Source of the DNA: Arthrobacter bambusae
GTDB lineage: Bacteria; Actinomycetota; Actinomycetes; Actinomycetales; Micrococcaceae
Reading direction: 5' to 3'
Assembly: GCF_022606295.1 (NCBI RefSeq)
Contig: NZ_JAHHZS010000002.1
Span: 62,001-126,000, forward strand
Length of the DNA: 64,000 nt
The notes beneath the pieces were generated by a model that saw only the letters and a program-made list of their open reading frames with translations, did not search any database and was not told where the DNA came from. This document shows positions 33,907-42,598 of the stretch, piece after piece. Each line of letters begins with the position of its first letter. Positions within the stretch are counted from its first letter, which is position 1. A program made the position numbers and the translations under genes.

Positions 33907-34923
33907 ATGGCACCTCCATCCGCCCGGCGGCCGACGATCATGGACGTGGCAGAACGCGCCGGCGTTTCCAAGTCCTTGGTCTCACTCGTGCTGCGCGACT
34001 CACCGCGCGTCAGCGACGAACGCCGCCAGCGGGTGCTCAAGGCTGTTGAGGAGATGGGCTTCGAGTTGAACCTCGCGGCCCGGTCACTGGCAACACGGGA
34101 CAGCGGAACCATCGGTGTGCTGGTCAGCGACATGCACAACCCGTGGGCCTTCGACGTCGCCGACGCCGCACGGACCGTACTTGAAGAGGCCGGGCACACC
34201 GTCCTCTTCAGTGCGGTCACGGCGGCGGGCAGGGGAGTGGACCAGTCCATCCTGCAGGCCTTCCGGGACTTGCGGGTCGCGGGCCTGCTCGTCGTAGGAA
34301 CCGTGCCTGACAAAGCACCGTTCAGCCGCGCCGTTTCAGGCGGGGCTGTGGTCTTTGCCGGTGGCGGACCCGACTACATCGACACCGCCGATATCGTGCG
34401 AAGCGACGACGCCCTCGGCATGTCCATGGTTGTTGAGCACTTGATCGCCCAGGGACACGAGAACATCGTGCACCTTGGCGGTCTTGGTGGCTCGGTTGGC
34501 AGGGAACGCGTGGACGGGTATTCGGCGGCAATGGAAGAGCACGGGTTGGCCCGCTATATCCGCGTGGTCGACGCCGACTTCTTCCAGGAGTCCGGCTATG
34601 TTGCCGCGCAACGGGCCCTGGCCTCCCGCTCCGAGCACCAGCGCCCCACAGCGCTGGCCTGCATCAACGACCTCGCCGCATTTGGAGCCATGACAGCTGC
34701 CGATGAACGCGGCGTCGAAATAGCCGTCACCGGTTATGACAACATCGCGCTCGGTGCCATGCCGCGCCTTGGACTGACCACCGTCGACCCGGACAGCGCC
34801 ACCATCGGCGTCACGGGGGCCAAGACCCTCCTGGAACGCATCCATGGTGAAGGCAGCGGGTTCGTCCACCATTCCGTCACGCCCCACTTGGTCGTGCGGA
34901 AATCCAGCCTCCTGGGCCTCTAA
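33907..34923 (+). CDS. LacI-family regulator of the inositol cluster
   Basis: Repressor of 338 residues. HTH and hinge are at about 9-65 (TIMDVAERAGVSKSLVSLVL, then the hinge helix LAARSLATRDSGTIG), followed by a periplasmic-binding-like effector domain (IGVLVSDMHNPWAFDVADAA, VTGYDNIALGAM). ATG 33907 starts 2 nt after the preceding stop. The two TGGA-N4-TCCA sites in the importer promoter are its likely targets, with an inositol-derived inducer; this is inference from proximity. Confidence 0.88.
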   Translation: MAPPSARRPTIMDVAERAGVSKSLVSLVLRDSPRVSDERRQRVLKAVEEMGFELNLAARSLATRDSGTIGVLVSDMHNPWAFDVADAARTVLEEAGHTVLFSAVTAAGRGVDQSILQAFRDLRVAGLLVVGTVPDKAPFSRAVSGGAVVFAGGGPDYIDTADIVRSDDALGMSMVVEHLIAQGHENIVHLGGLGGSVGRERVDGYSAAMEEHGLARYIRVVDADFFQESGYVAAQRALASRSEHQRPTALACINDLAAFGAMTAADERGVEIAVTGYDNIALGAMPRLGLTTVDPDSATIGVTGAKTLLERIHGEGSGFVHHSVTPHLVVRKSSLLGL

Positions 34924-34994
34924 CTTTCTAGACCTATCAGCGGTCGCCATTCCCGGCGCCGCCCACATACCCCTCCACATCTTCAAGGATGACG

Positions 34995-35927
34995 ATGGCT
35001 TCCATAACCACACCCCAAATCTTTGTCGCTCTCGGCAGCGTCGAGCCAGACCTCGTGGAACCGCTGCTCTCCGAACACCAGCGGCTCATCCAGGACCCCA
35101 CCGACGAGGACCTGGCCAACGCCGATGCCGCGATCGTCAGGGCTGCCTACCGCGTGGACCGGGAACTGTTGGACCGCATGCCCGCCCTCAAAGTCATCGC
35201 CAGGACCGGCGTCGGAACGGACCTCGTGGACGTCGCCGAAGCGAAGCGACGCGGAATCCCGGTGGTCATCACGCCCGGAAGCAACACCGCCTCGGTGGCC
35301 GAAGGCGTGTTCGCCCACCTGCTGGCGCTCGTCAAGAAGCTCTCTCCGCTGACCTCGCTGGTCCGCGAGGGACGCTGGGAGCAACGTGCCGCCGTCGGCG
35401 TCGGAGACCTCGAGGGATTCACGCTCGGCATCATCGGTTACGGCCGCATAGGCCGCCGGGTGGCGCGTATCGCCGAGGCCTTCGAGCTGAAAGTCCTGGC
35501 CTACGATCCTTTCGCCGAAATCCCCGCCGAGATCCGCTGTGGCACCGTGGAGGAGCTCCTTGCAGGCAGCGACTTCATCACCCTCCACGCGCCCCTGACA
35601 CCGGAAAACCACAACCTCATCAACGCGGACCGGCTCAAGGCCGTGAAGCCCGGAGCGATCCTCATCAACTGCAGCCGCGGAGGCCTCGTGGAGCTCGACG
35701 CCGTCCACGAGGCACTACAGTCCGGGCAGCTCTCGGGGCTCGGCCTGGACGTGTACGATCCCGAGCCGCCCGCCCACCACGCCTTGTTCGACCACGAAAA
35801 CGTCGTCCTGACTCCGCACCTGATGGGATTCACCCGTCAAGGCATGGCCCACACGGTCAGGGATGCCGCCCAAGGCGCGGTTGACGTCCTCGCGGGCCGC
35901 ACACCCGCCGCGGTGGCAACCCCGTGA
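34995..35927 (+). CDS. D-2-hydroxyacid dehydrogenase family protein
   Basis: NAD-dependent oxidoreductase of about 310 residues in the phosphoglycerate/glyoxylate reductase superfamily. It contains the Rossmann motif GIIGYGRIGRRVARIAEAF, catalytic Arg in INCSRGGLV, Glu in LDVYDPEPP, and His in LTPHLMGF. ATG 34995 has AAGGA at the right spacing, though ATG 34989 is also in frame. Such an enzyme could interconvert hydroxypyruvate or tartronate-semialdehyde-like 2-oxo acids. Its presence is unusual for an iol cluster. Confidence 0.85.
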   Translation: MASITTPQIFVALGSVEPDLVEPLLSEHQRLIQDPTDEDLANADAAIVRAAYRVDRELLDRMPALKVIARTGVGTDLVDVAEAKRRGIPVVITPGSNTASVAEGVFAHLLALVKKLSPLTSLVREGRWEQRAAVGVGDLEGFTLGIIGYGRIGRRVARIAEAFELKVLAYDPFAEIPAEIRCGTVEELLAGSDFITLHAPLTPENHNLINADRLKAVKPGAILINCSRGGLVELDAVHEALQSGQLSGLGLDVYDPEPPAHHALFDHENVVLTPHLMGFTRQGMAHTVRDAAQGAVDVLAGRTPAAVATP

Positions 35928-36018
35928 CCGCTCTGAAGCTGGGCACGTCCCCGTCCGCCATCCAGAACCAACCCACGTCCGGATTTTCCCGGGCAAACCG
36001 CTAGAAAGGACCCCACAC

Positions 36019-37050
36019 ATGTCCACTGAACGCCCCCTCAAGGTCGCGTTGTTCGGTTCCGGCCGCATCGGGCAGGTCCACGCCCGGAACATCGCCGAGC
36101 ACCCGGACCTGGAACTGGCATGGATCGCCGACCCTTTCATTGAAGGAGCCCGCACGTTGGCGGCCGGGACCGGCGCTATCGCCGTCGAGTCAGCCGACGA
36201 GGTTTTCGCGAACGGTGACCTTGACGCCGTCGTGATCGGATCGCCCACCAGCACGCACGTGGACCTGATCTCGCGCGCCATGGGGCAAGGCGTGGCAGCT
36301 CTTTGCGAGAAGCCGATCGACCTCGACATCGAGCGTGCGCTCGCTTGCCGCGACGCGATCAAGGGCAACAACACGCCCCTCATGCTTGGGTTCAACCGCC
36401 GCTTCGATCCCCACTTCGCGGCCATCCAATCGCGCGTCGCCGCGGGGGAAATCGGCCGCCTCGAACAGCTGACCATTATCAGCCGCGATCCCGCACCTGC
36501 GCCCGCTGCCTACATCGCCACCTCCGGCGGGATCTTCCGGGACCAGAGCATCCACGACCTCGACATGGCCAGGTTTTTCGTCCCTGACATCATCGAAGTT
36601 TCAGCCACTGGCGCCAACATGTTCTGCGACTACATCGAGGAAGCCGGGGACTTCGACTCGGTTGTCATCACCCTCAAGGGCCGCGACGGCGAGCTGGTCA
36701 CCATTACCAACTCCCGCCACAGCGCCTTCGGCCACGACCAGCGACTGGAGGCGTTCGGCAGCGAGGGGATGCTCAGCGCAGGCAACGTCACCCCGACGAC
36801 GGTGCGCAAGTATGGCGCCGCGGGCACCGAAGAGTCTGACGCCTACCTGCCGTTCTTCCTGGAGCGTTACGCCGCGGCTTACCGGAACGAATTGGACAGC
36901 TTCGCCAAGGCCATCCGCGCAGGCATCCCCTGCAGCCCGGGGTTCGACGACGGCCTGCAGGCACTCGCCCTGGCCAACGCGGCTGAAGAGTCCGCCCGTT
37001 CCGGCCGCGCTGTCAGGATCGAAAATTCGGTCAAGATCGGGCAGCTCTAG
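36019..37050 (+). CDS. iolG: Inositol 2-dehydrogenase (IolG)
   Basis: Gfo/Idh/MocA enzyme of 343 residues that oxidises myo-inositol to 2-keto-myo-inositol (scyllo-inosose), the first step. Rossmann ALFGSGRIGQVHARNI; catalytic Lys in LCEKPIDLD; the substrate segment GGIFRDQSIHDLDMARFF with Asp and His typical of IolG; FNRRFDPHF. ATG 36019 follows AGAAAGGA. It is followed 2 nt later by the SDR gene, so they are one transcript. Confidence 0.88.
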   Translation: MSTERPLKVALFGSGRIGQVHARNIAEHPDLELAWIADPFIEGARTLAAGTGAIAVESADEVFANGDLDAVVIGSPTSTHVDLISRAMGQGVAALCEKPIDLDIERALACRDAIKGNNTPLMLGFNRRFDPHFAAIQSRVAAGEIGRLEQLTIISRDPAPAPAAYIATSGGIFRDQSIHDLDMARFFVPDIIEVSATGANMFCDYIEEAGDFDSVVITLKGRDGELVTITNSRHSAFGHDQRLEAFGSEGMLSAGNVTPTTVRKYGAAGTEESDAYLPFFLERYAAAYRNELDSFAKAIRAGIPCSPGFDDGLQALALANAAEESARSGRAVRIENSVKIGQL

Positions 37051-37052
37051 CC

Positions 37053-37832
37053 ATGCCACTTCTCCAGGACAAAGTCATCCTGATCAGCGGGGGCACGCAG
37101 GGCTTGGGCGCCGGAGTCGCGAGACGCGCGGCGGCCGAGGGTGCAGCCGGGATCGCCGTCACGGGCCGGAACGCGGAATCGGGTGAACGGCTCGCCGCGG
37201 AAATCACGGCATCCGGCGTCGAAACCCGGTTCATCAAGACCGATCTTGCCGACGTCGAACAAGCCCGGAACTCAGTGCTTGAGACCATCAGCGTCTTCGG
37301 GCAACTCGACTGCGCGGTCAATGCGGCCGGCCTGACCACCCGCGGCACCATGCTGGACACGACGCCCGAGCTCTTCGACGCGCACATCGCAGTGAACCTG
37401 AAGTCGCCGTTCTTCATCATGGCCGAAACCATCAAGCATCTTTGTAGCAGGGGTGTGCCAGGAAGCATCGTGAACGTCATCTCGATCGCCGAACTCGGCG
37501 GGCAGCCGTACTTGGCGCCGTATGTGGCGGCCAAGGCTGGCCTGGCCGGAGCAACCCGCAACGCGGCGCATGCCCACCGTTGGGACAAAATTCGCATCAA
37601 CGGGCTCGACATCGGCTGGACCGCCACGGACGGCGAAGCCGAAACCCAGAAGAAATTCCACGGCGCGGGGGCGGACTGGCTGGAGAAAGCCAACGCATCC
37701 GTCCCCATGGGAAAGCTCGGACAAGTGGACGAGATCGCAGAATTCATTGTCTTTCTCCTCTCCGACCGGAGCGGTGTTGTCACAGGCTCGGTCATCGACT
37801 GGGACCAAAACGTATACGGAGGATCAGATTGA
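37053..37832 (+). CDS. Short-chain dehydrogenase of the inositol cluster
   Basis: SDR of 259 residues: ISGGTQGLGAGVA cofactor motif, VNAAGLTTRG, catalytic Ser in VISIAELGG, and Tyr/Lys in YVAAKAGLAG. The C-terminus ends GSVIDWDQNVYGGSD. It may oxidise or reduce a cyclitol or inosose epimer, widening the range of inositols used. Its stop overlaps the TTG start of iolE. Confidence 0.85.
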   Translation: MPLLQDKVILISGGTQGLGAGVARRAAAEGAAGIAVTGRNAESGERLAAEITASGVETRFIKTDLADVEQARNSVLETISVFGQLDCAVNAAGLTTRGTMLDTTPELFDAHIAVNLKSPFFIMAETIKHLCSRGVPGSIVNVISIAELGGQPYLAPYVAAKAGLAGATRNAAHAHRWDKIRINGLDIGWTATDGEAETQKKFHGAGADWLEKANASVPMGKLGQVDEIAEFIVFLLSDRSGVVTGSVIDWDQNVYGGSD

Positions 37833-38716
37833 GCACCATCACCCAGCGTCTTGCCGCAGCACCCATTTCCTGGGGCGTTTGCGAAGTCCCCGGTTGGGGC
37901 TACCAGCTTGAGGCCGACAGGGTCTTGTCCGAAATGACCGCCTTGGGGATCAGCGCCACCGAGTTCGGCCCGGCCGGATTCCTGCCCGAACAGGCCGCCC
38001 AACGTGCGGAAGTGCTGAAGCGGCACAACCTCCAGGCGATCGGCGGCTTCTTCCCGGTCATCCTGCACGATCCGTCCAGGAACCCTTTGGATGTTGTGTC
38101 CGCTGAGCTGGACGCGTACGAAGCTGCCGGGGCCAGCGTCATGGTCCTCGCCGCGGAGACCGGCGTCGCAGGTTACGATCAGCGCCACGAGCTCGACGCC
38201 GAAGGCTGGGAGCTGTTCGGCAGGAACCTTGACGCAGTGGTCAAGGCCGCCGCGGACAAAGGTATCCAGGCGGTGGTCCACCCGCACGTGGGAACCATGA
38301 TCGAAAGCACCTCGGATGTTGACCGGGTCCTCAACGACACCGCGGCGAACCTGTGCCTGGACACCGGCCACCTGCTCATCGGCGGCACCGACCCTGCCCT
38401 TCTGGTTCGGGACTACGCCTCGCGGATCGGCCACACCCACCTGAAGGACGTGCGCAAGGCCCTCGCGCAGCGGGTCCAGGCCGGCGAGATCTCCTACACT
38501 GACGGCGTCAAGGCAGGCATGTACGTGCCCCTGGGACAAGGCGACGTCGGCATCGCCGGAATCGTCCGGAACCTGCTGGACGCCGGTTACGAGGGCTGGT
38601 TCACCATGGAGCAGGACACCATCCTGGATTCCGAACCCACCGACGACGGTCCGGTCGGGGACGTCCGCCAGTCGGTCGCGTTCCTGCGCCAGCTCGAAGC
38701 GGAAATCGACCGATGA
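37829..38716 (+). CDS. iolE: Inosose dehydratase (IolE)
   Basis: TIM-barrel dehydratase of 295 residues converting 2-keto-myo-inositol to the trihydroxycyclohexanedione that IolD opens. Motifs: PISWGVCEVPGWGYQ at the N-terminus, FGPAGFLP, the metal ligands in VVHPHVGTMIE, LCLDTGHLLIGG, HTHLKDV, and the loop YVPLGQGDVGI. The start is TTG 37829 with GGAGG six nt upstream, overlapping the preceding stop. It ends by ATGA overlap with the next oxidoreductase. Confidence 0.88.
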   Translation: MSTITQRLAAAPISWGVCEVPGWGYQLEADRVLSEMTALGISATEFGPAGFLPEQAAQRAEVLKRHNLQAIGGFFPVILHDPSRNPLDVVSAELDAYEAAGASVMVLAAETGVAGYDQRHELDAEGWELFGRNLDAVVKAAADKGIQAVVHPHVGTMIESTSDVDRVLNDTAANLCLDTGHLLIGGTDPALLVRDYASRIGHTHLKDVRKALAQRVQAGEISYTDGVKAGMYVPLGQGDVGIAGIVRNLLDAGYEGWFTMEQDTILDSEPTDDGPVGDVRQSVAFLRQLEAEIDR

Positions 38717-39738
38717 GCGCCGTCCGCTGGGGAGTGCTGACCACGGCACGGATCGCCCAAGGGCGGTTCCTGCCGGCCATGAGCCGGGCCCGGAATGCCG
38801 TTGCCTCGGCGATCAGCAGCCCGAACGGAAAGGCGGCCGACGTCGCAGCGCGCTTCGGCATCCCGTCCGCCTATTCTTCCCACGAGGAATTGCTGGCCGA
38901 TCCAAGCATCGAAGCCGTCTACCTGCCTTTCCCCAACTCGTTGCACGCCGACTGGATTGTTGCTGCTGCCGAAGCTGGCAAAGACATCCTCTGCGAGAAG
39001 CCGCTCGTCGCCAACACCCACGACTACCATCGGGTTCTGGAAGCCTGCGAACGCAACGGGGTTAACCTCATGGAAGCGTTCATGTACCGCTTCCACCCCC
39101 AGCACCAGAAAGTCCGTGAGTTCATCGACTCGGGCAAGATCGGCGAGCTGGTGTCCATGCACGCCCGCTTCCATTTCGTCATGGACCGAAGCGAAGGCGA
39201 GGTCCGCCTCCAGCCGGGAATGGACGGAGGTGCGCTCAACGACGTCGGTTGCTACGCCGTCGACATCATGAACATGGTCATGGGCCGCGCGCCGGAAACC
39301 GTCTTCGGCAAAGGCACAAGCCGCACGGACGCGGTGGAAACCACTATGGCCGCGATCCTGGACTATGGGGACGTCCTGGGAACGCTGGACTGCGGTTTCG
39401 AGGGCCCGCGCACCAACACGTTCCAGATCATCGGCACGAAAGGCCAGATCACCCTGGACAAGGCCTTCGACCCGGACCCGGGCGAAATTGCCCGCGTTAC
39501 GCTGTCCTTCCGCGACGGTCGGACTGAGTCCGTCGACATCGGGGAAGACCCGTTCAAGACCGAAATCGAACGGTTCAGCGCGTGGGTGCGCAACTCCGGA
39601 CCCGAGCTCGTCCAGAGGGAATTGACCGAACAGAACCTGGCCGTCCGCCTGGCGCTCCAGGAATCACTCGCCACCGGCTTGCCGCGGGATGTCAACGACG
39701 TTCATGCCGTGGAGCACCACCTACTACAGGAGCAGTAA
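38713..39738 (+). CDS. Third Gfo/Idh/MocA oxidoreductase
   Basis: Dehydrogenase of 341 residues, VRWGVLTTARIAQGRFLPAM at the N-terminus (GFOR-like, with TTA in place of the usual G-x-G), catalytic Lys in LCEKPLVANTH, MEAFMYRFHPQHQKV, and GGALNDVGCYAVDIM. The pattern is that of glucose-fructose oxidoreductase/xylose dehydrogenase-like members. It overlaps iolE (ATGA) and the iolA gene (TAATG), so it is embedded in the operon. It may handle an inositol isomer. Confidence 0.85.
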   Translation: MSAVRWGVLTTARIAQGRFLPAMSRARNAVASAISSPNGKAADVAARFGIPSAYSSHEELLADPSIEAVYLPFPNSLHADWIVAAAEAGKDILCEKPLVANTHDYHRVLEACERNGVNLMEAFMYRFHPQHQKVREFIDSGKIGELVSMHARFHFVMDRSEGEVRLQPGMDGGALNDVGCYAVDIMNMVMGRAPETVFGKGTSRTDAVETTMAAILDYGDVLGTLDCGFEGPRTNTFQIIGTKGQITLDKAFDPDPGEIARVTLSFRDGRTESVDIGEDPFKTEIERFSAWVRNSGPELVQRELTEQNLAVRLALQESLATGLPRDVNDVHAVEHHLLQEQ

Positions 39739-41231
39739 TGACCATCATCAACCACTTCATCAGCGGAACCGAGGCCGCCGGCAGCGGCACGGGCACCAAG
39801 CCTGTCTACAACCCGGCCACGGGTGCCGTGACTGCCGAGTTGCGGTTGGCCAACCGCGCCGATTTGGACGCGACGGTTGCCATCGCCAAGAAGGCCGCAG
39901 CGTCCTGGGGCGATATTTCGCTGGCCAAGCGCACTGCCGTGTTGTTCAAGTTCCGTGAGCTCGTCGCTGCCCATGTGGACGAACTCGCGGCCCTGATCAC
40001 CGCCGAACACGGCAAGGTCATTTCCGATGCGAAGGGCGAGATCGGCCGGGGCCTGGAGGTCATCGAGTTCGCTTGCGGCATTCCGCAGTTGCTCAAGGGG
40101 GAGTATTCGGACCAGGTCTCCACGGGCATCGATGTCTTCTCGTTCCGGGAGCCCGTGGGCGTCGTGGCCGGCATTACTCCATTCAACTTCCCGGTGATGG
40201 TGCCGCTGTGGATGGCTCCGATGGCGATCGCGACGGGCAACGCCTTCATCCTGAAGCCTTCGCACCGCGTCCCTTCGGCCGCGATGTTGCTTGCGAAACT
40301 GTTCCGAGACGCCGGCTTGCCCGACGGCGTGTTCCAGGTCCTGCACGGTGACCGTGATGTCATCTCCGGGCTCCTCACGCACCCGGACGTGGACGCCATC
40401 TCCTTCGTGGGGTCCACCCCTGTCGCGAAGCACATCCTGGAAGTGGCGACGGCGCATGGCAAGCGGGTCCAGGCCCTGGGCGGGGCAAAGAACCACGCGA
40501 TCGTGCTGCCCGACGCCGACCTGGACAACGCCGCCGACCACCTGGCCGCAGCCGCGTTCGGTTCCGCCGGACAACGGTGCATGGCCATCTCCGTGGCCGT
40601 CGCCGTCGGCAATGCCGCGGATCTGCTGGTCAAGAAGGTCGAAGAGCGTGCCCTCGACGTCAAGGTCAAGAACGGTACCGACGCCGACGCCGACATGGGC
40701 CCCGTGATCAGCCCCGAGTCCCGGGAGTTCATCGTCAAGACGGTGACCGAGGCGGAGCAGGCCGGTGCCGCGATGGTCGTGGACGGCAGGGACCTCGTGG
40801 TTCCTGGGCATGAGGACGGTTTCTGGGTCGGCCCCACCGTGATCGACCACGTCAAGACCGAAATGAGCGCTTATCAGGAGGAGATTTTCGGCCCGGTCCT
40901 GGTGGTGGTGCGGGTGGAGGACCTCGATGAAGGCATCAGGCTGATCAACTCCAATCCGTACGGCAACGGGACCGCGATCTTTACCTCCTCGGGGGCATCC
41001 GCCAGGAAATTCCAACGTTCAGTTGACGTTGGCATGATCGGCATCAATGTGCCGTTGCCGGTTCCCGTGGCTTACTACTCCTTCGGCGGCTGGAAGGCCT
41101 CGCTCTTCGGCGACAAGCACATCTACGGCCCCGAGGGCGTCTCCTTCTACACCCGAGGCAAGGTCATCACGTCCCGTTGGCCCGAGTCCGCCCACGCTTC
41201 GGGAGCTTCGTACAACTTCCCGTCCAACTAG
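39738..41231 (+). CDS. iolA: Methylmalonate/malonate-semialdehyde dehydrogenase (IolA/MmsA)
   Basis: CoA-acylating aldehyde dehydrogenase of 497 residues that turns malonate semialdehyde to acetyl-CoA (or methylmalonate semialdehyde to propionyl-CoA). Family hallmarks: GITPFNFPVMVPLWM, FVGSTPVAKHIL, QALGGAKNHAIVLPDAD, the nucleophile in GSAGQRCMAISVAV, and GWKASLFGDKHIYG near the end. It is the last gene of the operon; a long inverted repeat follows 28 bp after the stop. Confidence 0.9.
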   Translation: MTIINHFISGTEAAGSGTGTKPVYNPATGAVTAELRLANRADLDATVAIAKKAAASWGDISLAKRTAVLFKFRELVAAHVDELAALITAEHGKVISDAKGEIGRGLEVIEFACGIPQLLKGEYSDQVSTGIDVFSFREPVGVVAGITPFNFPVMVPLWMAPMAIATGNAFILKPSHRVPSAAMLLAKLFRDAGLPDGVFQVLHGDRDVISGLLTHPDVDAISFVGSTPVAKHILEVATAHGKRVQALGGAKNHAIVLPDADLDNAADHLAAAAFGSAGQRCMAISVAVAVGNAADLLVKKVEERALDVKVKNGTDADADMGPVISPESREFIVKTVTEAEQAGAAMVVDGRDLVVPGHEDGFWVGPTVIDHVKTEMSAYQEEIFGPVLVVVRVEDLDEGIRLINSNPYGNGTAIFTSSGASARKFQRSVDVGMIGINVPLPVPVAYYSFGGWKASLFGDKHIYGPEGVSFYTRGKVITSRWPESAHASGASYNFPSN

Positions 41232-41259
41232 TCCCCACCGGCGTGGGCCCAGTCTCCCA

Positions 41260-41325
41260 CCCAACTGGCTCGCAGTTAATGTCGTTTTGGAGCCTCATAA
41301 CGACAACAACTGCCAGCTAGTTGGG
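41260..41325. repeat. 66-bp long inverted repeat, right copy
   Basis: Same size and arms as the element at 24195-24260: it begins CCCAACTGGCTCGCAGTTAA and ends CCAGCTAGTTGGG, with CATAACGACAACAAC in the right arm. Arms here carry more mismatches. The centre (TTTTGGAGCCTCATAA) fits the left copy better in reverse complement, so the two copies face each other across the inositol cluster. It also separates iolA from the SRPBCC gene. Confidence 0.75.
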
Positions 41326-41361
41326 TCGACGGGGGTTTCGAAACGGTGGCAGGATCGAAGC

Positions 41362-41817
41362 ATGACTGTGTCGTTCACGTGCCGTACGCATATTGGAATG
41401 GAGCCCGGGGAACTCTTCGATCTCGCCCGCAACGTCGACGCCCACGTTGGCTCCATGGCCAAGTCCCGGGAACGTGCGGTTGCCGGCGTCGTGTCCGGAC
41501 TGCTCTCGGAAGGCGACGAGGTCACCTGGCAGGCCTGGCATTTCGCGGTACCCCTGCGGATGAGCAGCCGGATCACCCGGTACCGCTTCCCGGAGTCGTT
41601 TACGGACGAGCAAGTGCGGGGACCCTTCCGTTTCTTCCGGCACGTGCACGAGTTCCTTCCCGACGACGGCGGCACGCTCATGATCGATCGCGTCGAGTTC
41701 GCGGCGCCCTTCGGCGTCGTGGGCCGGCTGGTGGAGAAAGCGTTCCTGGGGCGATACCTGCAGAATCTCATTGGGCAGCGCAACGAATATCTTGCCCGCA
41801 ACGGTGCCGCCGCATGA
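41362..41817 (+). CDS. SRPBCC-fold protein
   Basis: Protein of 151 residues with a START/Bet v1-like helix-grip pattern. It begins VSFTCRTHIGMEPGELFDLA, has GDEVTWQAWHFAVPLRM and ends with a long C-terminal helix (VGRLVEKAFLGRYLQNLIGQ). Such proteins bind hydrophobic ligands in a central cavity. The ligand is unknown. Its stop overlaps the start of the GNAT gene (ATGA). Confidence 0.8.
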   Translation: MTVSFTCRTHIGMEPGELFDLARNVDAHVGSMAKSRERAVAGVVSGLLSEGDEVTWQAWHFAVPLRMSSRITRYRFPESFTDEQVRGPFRFFRHVHEFLPDDGGTLMIDRVEFAAPFGVVGRLVEKAFLGRYLQNLIGQRNEYLARNGAAA

Positions 41818-42356
41818 TCAGGGCGGCACGGCCGGACGAACTTGAACGACTCCGCGGGATCGAATTCGCCGCGGGGGAGATCTTCCGCTCTTGCGGCATG
41901 GACGCCATCGCCGACGACGAGCCCCTGACCGTCACGGAGCTGGCGATCTTCCAGTCACGGGGCGGTGTTTTGGTCTTCGCCGACGCATCAGACGTTCCGG
42001 TGGGCTATCTCCTGGTTGAACACCTCGACGGAAATGCGCACGTGGAGCAGTTGAGTGTCCACCCGTCGCATGCGCGGAGGGGTCTGGGGAGCGAACTGCT
42101 CGACGGTGCCGAAAAGTGGGCGCAGGCCGAGGGCCTGGAGTGGCTCACCTTGACCACTTTCCGCGATGTTCCGTGGAATGCGCCCTACTATCGCCGACTG
42201 GGTTTTGAGGACTTGGAACCGGAGCTGTTGGACGACGGACTCCGGGGCATTCTCGAGTGCGAGGGTTTGGTGGGCCTGAGTCGTTGGCCGAGGATCGCCA
42301 TGCGGCGGCGCGTCAAGTCAATCCTTGCCCAAGCCGATTTCGTCAGTTTGGATTGA
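41814..42356 (+). CDS. GNAT N-acetyltransferase
   Basis: Acetyltransferase of 180 residues with motif A LSVHPSHARRGLGSELLDGA (the R/Q-x-x-G-x-G/A acetyl-CoA loop) and motif B PYYRRLGFEDLE. The acceptor amine is unknown. It overlaps the SRPBCC gene, and its own 3' end contains the first of two palindromic operator copies of the next gene. Confidence 0.85.
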   Translation: MIRAARPDELERLRGIEFAAGEIFRSCGMDAIADDEPLTVTELAIFQSRGGVLVFADASDVPVGYLLVEHLDGNAHVEQLSVHPSHARRGLGSELLDGAEKWAQAEGLEWLTLTTFRDVPWNAPYYRRLGFEDLEPELLDDGLRGILECEGLVGLSRWPRIAMRRRVKSILAQADFVSLD

Positions 42357-42391
42357 CAGATCCATGCTGTCAGTTCAAACTGACAGCATGG
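42342..42391. promoter_or_regulatory. Tandem palindromic operators, one spanning a start codon
   Basis: A perfect 14+2+14 palindrome, left arm CCATGCTGTCAGTT, covers 42362-42391 and contains the ATG of the HTH gene (42388) in its right arm. A second, 7+2+7 version (GTCAGTTTGGATTGAC, 42342-42357, one mismatch) lies just upstream, inside the end of the GNAT gene. The shared core GTCAGTT-N2-AACTGAC suggests a dimeric repressor, possibly the HTH protein itself. Confidence 0.6.
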
Positions 42392-42591
42392 ATGGTGATG
42401 AGCTGACTTCCCAGATCGCGGCGACGGACCCGGCAATTGGCCTCCGCGCCGTTGGCGCCCTGCATCGCCTGGCTGAAAAGGTAGAGGCCACCAATGTGGC
42501 CCTCGCGCGGCAGCAGGGCTGGTCCTGGGAACAAATCGGTGACGCCTTGGGCGTCTCCAAGCAGTCGGTCCACGCCAAATACGGAAAGTGA
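42388..42591 (+). CDS. Small HTH protein
   Basis: Protein of 67 residues starting MDGDELTSQIAATD (an ATG eight codons upstream is also in the operator). A helix-turn-helix is visible at about 43-65: WSWEQIGDALGVSKQSVHAK. There is no clear ribosome site because a palindrome occupies the leader, so translation may be leaderless. It is paired with the Clp-N protein 7 bp downstream and is a plausible autorepressor of the two-gene unit. Confidence 0.72.
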   Translation: MDGDELTSQIAATDPAIGLRAVGALHRLAEKVEATNVALARQQGWSWEQIGDALGVSKQSVHAKYGK

Positions 42592-42598
42592 GCCTGCC

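Noticed and set aside
24276..41231. Island as a mobile element with integrase or att sites
   Set aside because: No integrase, transposase or tRNA-associated direct repeats were seen; only the facing 66-bp palindromes are noted.
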